Shown piece after piece: positions 1 through 4,463 of a DNA stretch of 7,139 nt (position 1 is its first letter; each line of letters begins with the position of its first letter). Under the pieces are notes generated by a model. It worked only from the letters and a program-made list of their open reading frames with translations, searched no databases and was not told the origin of the DNA. The position numbers were made by a program, and so were the translations under genes. This DNA is from Caulobacteraceae bacterium UBA6225 (lineage in GTDB: Bacteria; Pseudomonadota; Alphaproteobacteria; Caulobacterales; Caulobacteraceae), in the NCBI GenBank assembly GCA_002441055.1, contig DJWR01000138.1, positions 217-7,355 on the forward strand, in the 5' to 3' direction.

Positions 1-313
1 AGCCGAAGCCGTCGGGCAGGACCTCCATGGTGCCGGAACCCGAGATCTCCACGCCTTCTTCGGCGAGGGTCTTCAGGATGCCGAACATCATGTCCTGCTT
101 GCGCATCGAGTTGGCGTTCTCGATGTCCATCTGCTCGGCGAAGGCCAGCAGGTCGGAGGAGGATTTCTCCTTCAACTCCTGGAGCGACATCTTGGTCAGG
201 CCCATGGCGGCGATCGCCTGGGCGGCCGGAGACGGCTCATCCAGGTCGTTGTCCGCGCCGCCGTCGTCGTTGGTCTGGGATTCGAGGACCTGGGTTTCGG
301 TGTCTTCGCTCAT
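1..313 (-). CDS. rho: Transcription termination factor Rho, N-terminal part (truncated by window edge)
   Basis: Rho is the hexameric RNA helicase that ends transcription at Rho-dependent sites. Only the first 104 residues are present; the gene continues past base 1. Residues 42-82 (starting MSLQELKEK and containing MRKQDMMFGILK) match the Rho N-terminal helical domain. Residues 92-104 (GSGTMEVLPDGFG) begin the cold-shock-like RNA-binding domain. The chosen ATG (313-311) adds a 41-residue acidic, low-complexity extension (MSEDTETQVLESQTNDDGG...) before the point where E. coli Rho begins. An internal ATG at 190-188 would give the E. coli-like start, but neither start has a strong ribosome binding site. 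The upstream AAAGA near 320-324 is only a weak candidate. Rho lies downstream of and co-directional with the hem genes but is separated from them by a terminator, so it probably has its own promoter. The identification is firm and the exact start is less so. Confidence 0.93.
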   Translation of the reverse strand, partial: MSEDTETQVLESQTNDDGGADNDLDEPSPAAQAIAAMGLTKMSLQELKEKSSSDLLAFAEQMDIENANSMRKQDMMFGILKTLAEEGVEISGSGTMEVLPDGFG

Positions 314-507
314 GATGGTCTTTAACGGCTCTGATGGAATTTCACGGTCCGCCGGCCGGCCAGACACAGTCCGGGCGGGCAGGGACAAAGGGTGGGGCGC
401 CCTCTGAGGCGGCGCCGGCTATGTTGTCTCGAGGACCGGGCCGTCGGCGGTGAACGCGCGGCTCCGGGAAAAGGCGGGGCGCGGGATGGCTCCCGCGTTC
501 CTTAGGC
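314..507 (-). promoter_or_regulatory. Putative rho promoter/leader region with competing hairpins
   Basis: This non-coding stretch lies between the heme-operon terminator and rho and should hold the rho promoter and 5' leader. I see no convincing -35/-10 pair. Two mutually exclusive pairings exist. One is a 7-bp stem at 480-486/491-497 (CGCGGGA-TGGC-TCCCGCG). The other is a longer-range 7-bp pairing, GAACGCG (452-458) with CGCGTTC (494-500). A 10-bp palindrome GCCGGCCGGC lies at 351-360, nearer the start codon. Autogenous control of rho through its leader is known in E. coli; a similar role here is inference only. Confidence 0.3.
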
Positions 508-532
508 AAAACCACAGGCGGGGGCCTGTGGT
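508..532 (-). terminator. Intrinsic terminator-like hairpin after hemJ
   Basis: A perfect 9-bp stem, ACCACAGGC (511-519) with GCCTGTGGT (524-532), closes a 4-nt loop. Read on the minus strand it is followed by T residues from bases 511-508 (TTTT) and then GCC. It begins 26 nt past the hemJ stop codon and is oriented to end the hemE-hemH-hemJ transcript before rho. The T tract is short, so termination may be incomplete or assisted. Confidence 0.7.
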
Positions 533-558
533 CAATAGCCGTCCCTGCTGATTTGGGT

Positions 559-1020
559 TCAGCGCCCGCCGAATTCCAGGGTCACAGCCAGGACGGCGAC
601 AATCGTGATGAGGAACGGAATCTCATTGGTCGCCCGCCAGAACTTGGCTGAGCGTGGCCGTTCGCCGGCCGCCAGCTTCTTGCGCGCCCCAGCCAGCATG
701 CCGTGCCACCCCGACAGAAAAGTCACCAGGGCGAGCTTCAGGACGATCCAGGGCTGCAGCAGGAAGCCCCAACCCTGACCCATGGCGTGCACATGATACA
801 TGATCAGGCTCAGGCCCAGGATCCAGGTGATCACCATCGAGGGATTGATGATGATCCGCAGCAGTTTGGCTTCCCAGACCTGGAAGTGGGCGTCGAACTC
901 GGTCCCCGGGGGGGCGGTTTCGGTGTGATAGGCATAGAGCCTGGGCAGGTACATCATGCCCGCCATCCAGGCGATCACCGCGATGATGTGCAGGCCGCGA
1001 AGCAGATCATACCAATTCAT
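559..1020 (-). CDS. hemJ: Protoporphyrinogen IX oxidase HemJ (UPF0093 membrane protein)
   Basis: HemJ is the integral-membrane, oxygen-independent type of protoporphyrinogen IX oxidase, making protoporphyrin IX in the inner membrane. The 153-residue product has about four hydrophobic segments (near residues 10-31, 58-78, 89-108 and 133-149). Family landmarks are visible. His11 lies in the first helix (LHIIAVIAWMAGMMYLPRLY), followed by YH at 31-32. The second segment carries NPSMVITWILGL, the third VLKLALV with Lys95, and RATNEIP (129-135) precedes the last helix. The start at 1020 overlaps the hemH stop as ATGA, so the two are probably translationally coupled. A longer open frame back to 1191 lies inside hemH and encodes nothing membrane-like, so it is not used. 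HemJ comes last in the hemE-hemH-hemJ operon although it acts just before HemH. Identity rests on family motifs and context. Confidence 0.9.
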   Translation of the reverse strand: MNWYDLLRGLHIIAVIAWMAGMMYLPRLYAYHTETAPPGTEFDAHFQVWEAKLLRIIINPSMVITWILGLSLIMYHVHAMGQGWGFLLQPWIVLKLALVTFLSGWHGMLAGARKKLAAGERPRSAKFWRATNEIPFLITIVAVLAVTLEFGGR

Positions 1021-2057
1021 GCCGCCATCCCCCTCTTGCAGGCGCATTTCCCATAGGCCGCCGGACAGCTCCAGCCGCCGGCCGGCCCAACGGCCGCCCC
1101 GCCGTCCAGGGCGTCCAGCACCATGGCCTTCAGCCCGTCGATAAAGTCCCCGGTCACGCCGAGCGCCGGAACCCGGAGGTATGGGGCGCAACCGATTTCA
1201 TGGGCGATCTCGGCATATTCGTGATCGAGCTCCACCAGGGTCTCCACATGTTCGGAGACGAAGGCGATGGGGGTCAGCAGAACCCCGCGCCCATCGGCCT
1301 TGGCCTGGCGAATGGCGTCCTCGGTGGAGGGGCCGATCCAGGCCAGTGGCCCGACCTTGCTCTGATAACAGACCTGCCAATCGGGCAGGTCCGGCAGCAG
1401 GGCCGCCACGGCTGCGGCGGTGGCCTCCACTTGAGCCTGGTAGGGATCGCCGTCCTTGATCACCTTTTCCGGCAGGCCGTGGGCCGAGAACAAAAGGCGT
1501 ACGTTTTCTGGTCGGCCCGCCGCCTCCCAGGTCTCGGCGATCTTGGCCGCATGGGCGGCGACCACCTGACCTTGGGTGGGATAGCAGCACACCGCCCGCG
1601 AGACGCCGGGGCCCCGATAGACCTTGGCCCAGTCCTTCAGGGAGGAGGCCGAGGTGGTGGTGGAGAACTGCGGATAGAGCGGCAGGAGGACGATCTCGTC
1701 CGGCGCAAAGGCCGCCACCTCCGCCGCCGTCGCCTTGGCCCGGGGGTTCCAGTAGCGCATGGCGATGAAGATGCGGGTCTCCAGCTCTGGCGCAGCGATG
1801 CTCAGCGCCGCCTCCAGGGCCTGGGCCTGGGCTTTCGTCTCCGGCAGCAGGGGCGAGCCGCCGCCCATGATGGCGTAATTGGCCTGGGCGCTCTTCTTCC
1901 GGGTCGTAGAGATCAGGGCCGCCAGGGCGTAGCGGGCCGGCGCCGGCAGACCAATGATGGCCGGATCGCGAAACAGATTGAAGAGGAAGGGCTGGACAGA
2001 GTCCGGACCATCGGGGCCGCCCAGATTGAACAGGACGACCGCAAGCTTCTTCTTCAT
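1017..2057 (-). CDS. hemH: Ferrochelatase with [2Fe-2S]-type C-terminal cysteines
   Basis: Ferrochelatase inserts Fe2+ into protoporphyrin IX, the last step of protoheme synthesis. The 346-residue length is typical. Motifs seen are the N-terminal LFNLGGPD (9-16), MGGGSPL (64-70), the product-cavity segment LPLYPQFSTTT (125-135), LLFSAHGLPEK (188-198) with the metal/proton-handling His193, and FVSEHVETLVELD (266-278) with Glu269. Cys331, Cys338 and Cys340 (CPAAYGKCAC) plus Cys157/Cys158 match the cysteine arrangement known for bacterial [2Fe-2S] ferrochelatases, including the C. crescentus enzyme, where one internal and three C-terminal cysteines hold the cluster. Cluster presence here is inferred from this spacing. 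The start codon directly abuts the hemE stop (TAG-ATG, no gap), and its 3' end overlaps hemJ by 4 nt. Membership of the heme operon is therefore clear, and start choice is supported by the KKKLAVVLFNLGGP beginning. Confidence 0.97.
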   Translation of the reverse strand: MKKKLAVVLFNLGGPDGPDSVQPFLFNLFRDPAIIGLPAPARYALAALISTTRKKSAQANYAIMGGGSPLLPETKAQAQALEAALSIAAPELETRIFIAMRYWNPRAKATAAEVAAFAPDEIVLLPLYPQFSTTTSASSLKDWAKVYRGPGVSRAVCCYPTQGQVVAAHAAKIAETWEAAGRPENVRLLFSAHGLPEKVIKDGDPYQAQVEATAAAVAALLPDLPDWQVCYQSKVGPLAWIGPSTEDAIRQAKADGRGVLLTPIAFVSEHVETLVELDHEYAEIAHEIGCAPYLRVPALGVTGDFIDGLKAMVLDALDGGAAVGPAGGWSCPAAYGKCACKRGMAA

Positions 2058-3089
2058 CTAGGTCCCCGTGACGCGGCGAACCGCGCGTTCGATGTGCTCC
2101 ACCGGGGTGTCTGGCAGAACCCCATGGCCCAGATTGAAGATATAGGGGCCCTTGCCCCACTGTTCGATCAGGGCGTCGATGCGGGCGTCCATGGCCGGCC
2201 CGCCGGCCCGCAGCAGCAGATTGTCCAGCGCGCCCTGGATGGCCTTGCCGCCGGCCTGGATCCGCTGACCCTGGGCGGCGCTGGCCTGGGTGTCCAGGGC
2301 CACAGCCTGGACAGGCACAGCGGCGGCATAGTTATCCACCAGCGCGCCGGCCCCGCGGGGGAAGCCGATGAAGGGGGTGTCGATCCCGGCGGCGCGAACC
2401 TTCTCGATGATCGCCGCGTGGGGGCGAATGACGATGCGCTCGAAGACATCCTCGGCCAGGCCCTCGGCCCAGCTCTCGAACAGCTTGAGCGCCTGGGCGC
2501 CGGCCTTGGCCTGCATCACCAGATAACGGGCGGTGGACTCCACCAGGATGTCCAGCAGCCGGTCCAGATCCTCAGGGTGCTGATAGGCGTAGGTCCGGGC
2601 GCCGGAACGGTCCGAGCCCCGGCCCTCGATCATGTAGGTGGCCACGGTCCATGGCGCCCCGGCGAAACCGATCAGGGCCCGCTCCGGCTCCAGTTCAGCC
2701 CGCACCCGGGTCAGGGTTTCCCCGATCTCGGAAAGCCTGCCGGTAGACGCCTCGATCTCGGCCTCCATGGCCGAAAGCGCCGGCAGTTCCCCCAGCCTTG
2801 GCCCCTCGCCCGCTTCGAACCACACCTTCTGGCCGAGCGCCTTGGGCAGCAGCAGGATGTCGGCGAAGACGATGGCCGCATCCAGGGGAAAGCGCCGCAT
2901 CGGCTGCAGGGTGGCCTCGGCCGCCATCTGCGGATTGTGGCAAAAGGCGATGAAGTCCGGTGCCTTGGTCCGCAGCTCGCGATACTCAGGCAGGGAGCGA
3001 CCCGCCTGGCGCATGAACCAGACCGGCGGACGCTCGAGGGTTTCGCCAGCCAGGGCGCGAAGGAGGCGGGGCTTTATGGTGTCGCTCAT
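2058..3089 (-). CDS. hemE: Uroporphyrinogen decarboxylase
   Basis: HemE removes four carboxyl groups from uroporphyrinogen III to give coproporphyrinogen III in the cytoplasm. The 343-residue product has both family signatures: PPVWFMRQAGR (21-31, Arg27 in the active site) and GFAGAPWTVATYMIEG (141-156, Tyr152). It also has Asp77 in FADILLLPKALG, FESWAEGL (205-212) in place of the common FDSWAG-type motif, and NLGHGVLPDTPVEHI (319-333) with His322. The segment near 285-290 reads QGALDN where many homologues have QGNLDP. The ATG at 3089 is preceded by AAGG with a 6-nt gap (minus strand, bases 3099-3096). The frame stays open for 89 more codons up to 3356, but that stretch has no family homology features and covers origin-like motifs, so the shorter start is preferred. 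It is the first gene of the heme operon, and its promoter must lie in the adjacent putative origin, as in C. crescentus. Confidence 0.97.
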   Translation of the reverse strand: MSDTIKPRLLRALAGETLERPPVWFMRQAGRSLPEYRELRTKAPDFIAFCHNPQMAAEATLQPMRRFPLDAAIVFADILLLPKALGQKVWFEAGEGPRLGELPALSAMEAEIEASTGRLSEIGETLTRVRAELEPERALIGFAGAPWTVATYMIEGRGSDRSGARTYAYQHPEDLDRLLDILVESTARYLVMQAKAGAQALKLFESWAEGLAEDVFERIVIRPHAAIIEKVRAAGIDTPFIGFPRGAGALVDNYAAAVPVQAVALDTQASAAQGQRIQAGGKAIQGALDNLLLRAGGPAMDARIDALIEQWGKGPYIFNLGHGVLPDTPVEHIERAVRRVTGT

Positions 3090-3129
3090 GCCAAGCCTTA
3101 AAGCGGCTCTGGCGGTCAGGCTCAAGTCT

Positions 3130-3173
3130 CCTGGTGAAGGGACACGAACCCCTGTGCCAGGCTCACGCCCTTC
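3130..3173 (-). repeat. Interleaved inverted repeats in the hemE leader
   Basis: Two short inverted repeats interleave. CCTGG (3130-3134) pairs with CCAGG (3157-3161), and GAAGGG (3136-3141) pairs with CCCTTC (3168-3173). The order A-B-A'-B' means they form either a pseudoknot or alternative structures in the hemE mRNA leader, about 40-85 nt before the start codon. The stems are short, so chance pairing is quite possible. Confidence 0.3.
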
Positions 3174-3217
3174 TTCCTGAAAGAAAGAGATTGTTTGGGA
3201 AGAGGAGGTGGTAGGGC

Positions 3218-3303
3218 CGGTCAGACCCGGGGATAAGCGCCGCCGACACAGGCCATACCGATCCCGCCCACAAGCGGCGCCCCTTTTATCCCAGGTCTGA
3301 TCG
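3218..3303. repeat. Nested inverted repeat carrying opposed DnaA-like boxes
   Basis: The left arm TCAGACC-CG-GGGATAA (3221-3236) is the near-perfect reverse complement of TTATCCC-A-GGTCTGA (3286-3300), giving two 7-bp paired blocks. Outside them CGG (3218-3220) pairs with TCG (3301-3303) through one G-T. Inside, GCGCCGC (3237-3243) pairs perfectly with GCGGCGC (3274-3280), with a 5-nt bulge at 3281-3285 and a 30-nt loop. Each outer arm contains TTATCCC, reading TTATCCCAG on plus at 3286-3294 and TTATCCCCG on minus at 3236-3228, resembling inverted DnaA boxes. It lies within the putative origin and would also be in the hemE leader RNA if the promoter lies at or beyond base 3303. Confidence 0.75.
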
Positions 3304-3312
3304 CACCCCTGT

Positions 3313-3317
3313 GAGTC
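3313..3317. other. GANTC (CcrM-type methylation) site in origin
   Basis: The sequence GAGTC matches GANTC, the target of the cell-cycle methyltransferase CcrM of Caulobacterales. A second site, GACTC, is at 3574-3578, close upstream of the DUF299 start. Such sites in or beside the origin can report replication through hemimethylation. The motif is short, and other copies occur inside the DUF299 gene, so its significance here is inferred. Confidence 0.45.
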
Positions 3318-3349
3318 CCGGGCATAAGGTCGGCAGCCAATCGAAATGC

Positions 3350-3364
3350 TTAACAAAAGCTTAA
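3350..3364. promoter_or_regulatory. Perfect CtrA box (TTAA-N7-TTAA)
   Basis: The 15-bp sequence TTAACAAAAGCTTAA fits the CtrA consensus TTAA-N7-TTAA exactly and lies in an AT-rich patch (3338-3364). In C. crescentus phosphorylated CtrA binds such boxes in Cori to silence initiation in swarmer cells, and one of them overlaps the strong hemE promoter. It is followed directly by a 10-bp palindrome, AGGGCGCCCT (3364-3373). The motif is rare in DNA this GC-rich, which supports a real site. Confidence 0.8.
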
Positions 3365-3401
3365 GGGCGCCCTGCCCCGCGGCCTGAGGATGACCGCGTG
3401 T

Positions 3402-3414
3402 GGCCCGGCGGGCC
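3402..3414. repeat. 13-bp GC-rich palindrome between the CtrA boxes
   Basis: GGCCCG (3402-3407) and CGGGCC (3409-3414) are perfect inverted copies around a single G. It lies between the two CtrA boxes and just before the AT-rich patch at 3417-3440. Function is unknown. Confidence 0.45.
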
Positions 3415-3418
3415 TGTG

Positions 3419-3433
3419 TTTACCTTTCGTTAA
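3419..3433. promoter_or_regulatory. Near-consensus CtrA box (TTTA-N7-TTAA)
   Basis: TTTACCTTTCGTTAA has the right 7-bp spacing between half-sites and one mismatch in the first half. It lies 69 bp (start to start) from the perfect CtrA box. Its right edge touches the inverted repeat AGGTTTTC/GAAAACCT (3433-3440/3463-3470), and a DnaA-like TTTTCCCCG lies at 3436-3444. This arrangement would allow CtrA-DnaA competition, as proposed for Cori. Binding is inferred. Confidence 0.6.
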
Positions 3434-3479
3434 GGTTTTCCCCGGCGGGTGAAACTGTGTGCGAAAACCTCGCTAGCGA
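3433..3479. repeat. Inverted repeat joined to a 10-bp palindrome
   Basis: AGGTTTTC (3433-3440) and GAAAACCT (3463-3470) are perfect 8-bp inverted copies separated by 22 nt. The last base of the second arm starts a perfect 10-bp palindrome, TCGCTAGCGA (3470-3479). The unit lies in the middle of the putative origin beside a CtrA-like box. It may bind an initiator or architectural protein, but no known motif was recognised. Confidence 0.55.
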
Positions 3480-3533
3480 CGCATCTGTCCCGGGGCTCGT
3501 CCAGCGGCGGTTCCAGACCTGTATAAGTGGCCG

Positions 3534-3591
3534 CCTATCCCCAAGGCTGTCTCCCTCGGTTAAGAGACTTATCGACTCTCCTGTCCCCAAG
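3534..3591 (+). repeat. Direct repeat with TCCCCA (weak DnaA box-like) cores
   Basis: CCTATCCCCAAG (3534-3545) and CCTGTCCCCAAG (3580-3591) match at 11 of 12 positions, 46 bp apart start to start. Each contains TCCCCA (3538-3543 and 3584-3589), the core I recall for weak DnaA 'W-boxes' in the C. crescentus origin. They flank the isolated TTAA half-site at 3560-3563 and the GANTC site at 3574-3578, and lie just upstream of the DUF299 start, so they could also affect that gene's promoter. Confidence 0.55.
3559..3564 (+). promoter_or_regulatory. Possible CtrA half-site upstream of the DUF299 gene
   Basis: GTTAAG contains one TTAA, but the expected second half 7 bp away on either side is absent (GTCT or ATCG instead). 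It lies 57 bp before the DUF299 start, between the two TCCCCA repeats. A -10-like TATAAG lies upstream at 3522-3527 without a good -35 partner. Weak evidence only. Confidence 0.2.
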
Positions 3592-3620
3592 AGCATTTTG
3601 TCGCAGGCCGCCGCCCCGGT

Positions 3621-4463
3621 ATGACCCACCCGCGCATCGCCACCTATTTTCACCTGCATCTGGTCTCGGACTCCACCGGCGAGACCCTGAACGCCATGGC
3701 CCGCGCCGTGTGCGCCCGGTTCGACGACGTCCTGCCCATCGAGCACATCTACGCCCTGGTGCGATCGCGCCGGCAGCTGGACCGGGCCATGGACGATATC
3801 GAGTCCGCTCCGGGCCTGGTGATTCACACCATTGTCGACGCCGAGCTGCGCGCGGCCCTGGAGGACGGGTGCCGGCGGCTGGAGATCGCCTGTATCGCCG
3901 CGCTTGATCCCCTGGTCTCGGCGGTGTCCCGCTATCTGGGGCTGGCCACCTCCACCCGGGTAGGCGCCCAGCACGCCCTGGACCACGACTATTTCAACCG
4001 GATGGACGCCCTGAACTACGCCATCGGTCATGATGATGGTCAGGGGGGGCAGGATCTGGAACAGGCCGACGTGGTGCTTGTGGGAGTCTCGCGGACGTCC
4101 AAGACGCCGACCTGCATCTATCTGGCCCATCGCGGCGTGCGGGCGGCCAATGTGCCGCTGGTGCCTTCCAGGCCCATCCCCGACAAGCTGCTTCAGCTGA
4201 AGAACACCCTGGTGGTGGGCCTGACCATTTCGCCCGACCGGCTGATTCAGATCCGGCGAAACCGCCTGCTCAGCCTCAAGGAAAACCGCACCTCAGCCTA
4301 TATCGACGTGGATAATGTGCGCGAGGAGATCGTCCAGGCCCGGCGGCTATACGAGCGTCAGGGCTGGCCGGTGATCGACGTCACCCGCCGCTCGGTGGAG
4401 GAGACGGCCGCCGCGGTCATGAACCTGCTCACAGCCGGCCGTCAGGTGGACATACTCGGATGA
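3621..4463 (+). CDS. DUF299 bifunctional kinase/pyrophosphorylase, likely regulator of pyruvate phosphate dikinase (RP001 orthologue)
   Basis: Members of this family (PpsR/PDRP) switch PEP synthase or pyruvate phosphate dikinase (PPDK) off and on by ADP-dependent threonine phosphorylation and Pi-dependent dephosphorylation. The 280-residue product starts with the family hallmark FHLHLVSDSTGETL (10-23), and its P-loop-like GVSRTSKT (155-162) is followed by PTCIYLA. Other conserved stretches are VPLVPSRPIP (178-187), VVGLTISPDRL (198-208), and RRSVEETAAAVMNLL near the C-terminus. Alphaproteobacteria commonly have PPDK, so PPDK is the likelier partner, but the sequence cannot separate it from PEP synthase. 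No clear ribosome binding site precedes the ATG (the upstream bases are GC-rich), yet the start fits family alignments. It is first in the rightward operon, overlaps maf as ATGA, and is positioned like C. crescentus RP001 beside the origin. GANTC, CtrA-like and DnaA-like sites upstream suggest cell-cycle control. Confidence 0.92.
   Translation: MTHPRIATYFHLHLVSDSTGETLNAMARAVCARFDDVLPIEHIYALVRSRRQLDRAMDDIESAPGLVIHTIVDAELRAALEDGCRRLEIACIAALDPLVSAVSRYLGLATSTRVGAQHALDHDYFNRMDALNYAIGHDDGQGGQDLEQADVVLVGVSRTSKTPTCIYLAHRGVRAANVPLVPSRPIPDKLLQLKNTLVVGLTISPDRLIQIRRNRLLSLKENRTSAYIDVDNVREEIVQARRLYERQGWPVIDVTRRSVEETAAAVMNLLTAGRQVDILG

Larger units (their letters stand above)
3090..3620. other. Putative chromosomal origin of replication (Cori-like) between hemE and the DUF299 gene
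   Basis: This 531-bp gap separates divergent hemE and DUF299 genes. In Caulobacter crescentus the origin sits between the orthologous genes (hemE and RP001). Visible support includes a perfect CtrA box at 3350-3364 and a near-perfect one at 3419-3433. TTATCCC/TCCCCA DnaA-like boxes lie at 3228-3236 (minus), 3286-3294, 3436-3444, 3538-3543 and 3584-3589. GANTC sites lie at 3313-3317 and 3574-3578. AT-rich patches in an otherwise GC-rich window lie at 3338-3364 (19 of 27 A/T) and 3417-3440 (16 of 24), with a purine-rich patch at 3179-3208 as a further unwinding candidate. Several inverted repeats are present. No convincing long ORF of recognisable function lies here. All flanking genes point away from it. 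The assignment combines synteny (knowledge) with motifs seen; function is inferred. Confidence 0.87.

Noticed and set aside
27..407. 126-codon plus-strand open frame at the left end
   Set aside because: It is antisense to the well-supported rho N-terminus and has no domain features.
1021..1191. Upstream extension of hemJ to a 210-residue protein
   Set aside because: The extra 57 residues are Arg/Gly-rich, lie inside hemH in another frame, and would displace the conserved MNWYDLLRGLH beginning and the ATGA overlap.
1200..3101. 633-codon open frame on the plus strand
   Set aside because: It lies antisense to hemH and hemE, both strongly supported by motifs. Its translation is Gly/Arg/Gln-rich without recognisable domains. 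It is a shadow frame typical of GC-rich DNA.
3133..3160. tRNA T-arm-like sequence (minus strand GGGGTTCGTGTCCC)
   Set aside because: The loop reads TTCGTGT, lacking the conserved A58, and no acceptor, D-arm or anticodon arm can be assembled around it.
3337..3353. Possible IHF site next to the perfect CtrA box
   Set aside because: AATCGAAATGCTTA resembles WATCAA-N4-TTR but has a core mismatch and needs a 5-nt spacer, so it does not meet the consensus.
3090..3356. N-terminal extension of hemE by 89 codons
   Set aside because: The frame is open, but the translated stretch has no uroporphyrinogen decarboxylase features, overlaps the CtrA box edge and nested dyad, and a ribosome binding site precedes the ATG at 3089.
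3499..3527. Possible promoter with TATAAG at 3522-3527
   Set aside because: The -10-like hexamer has no acceptable -35 (GTCCAG at 17-bp spacing) and does not match the Caulobacter GCTANAWC form, so it is not called as a promoter.
3400..3624. 74-codon plus-strand open frame in the origin gap
   Set aside because: No ribosome binding site or recognisable domain; it covers the CtrA-like box, palindromes and DnaA-like repeats and ends at the DUF299 start, so it is most likely a chance frame.
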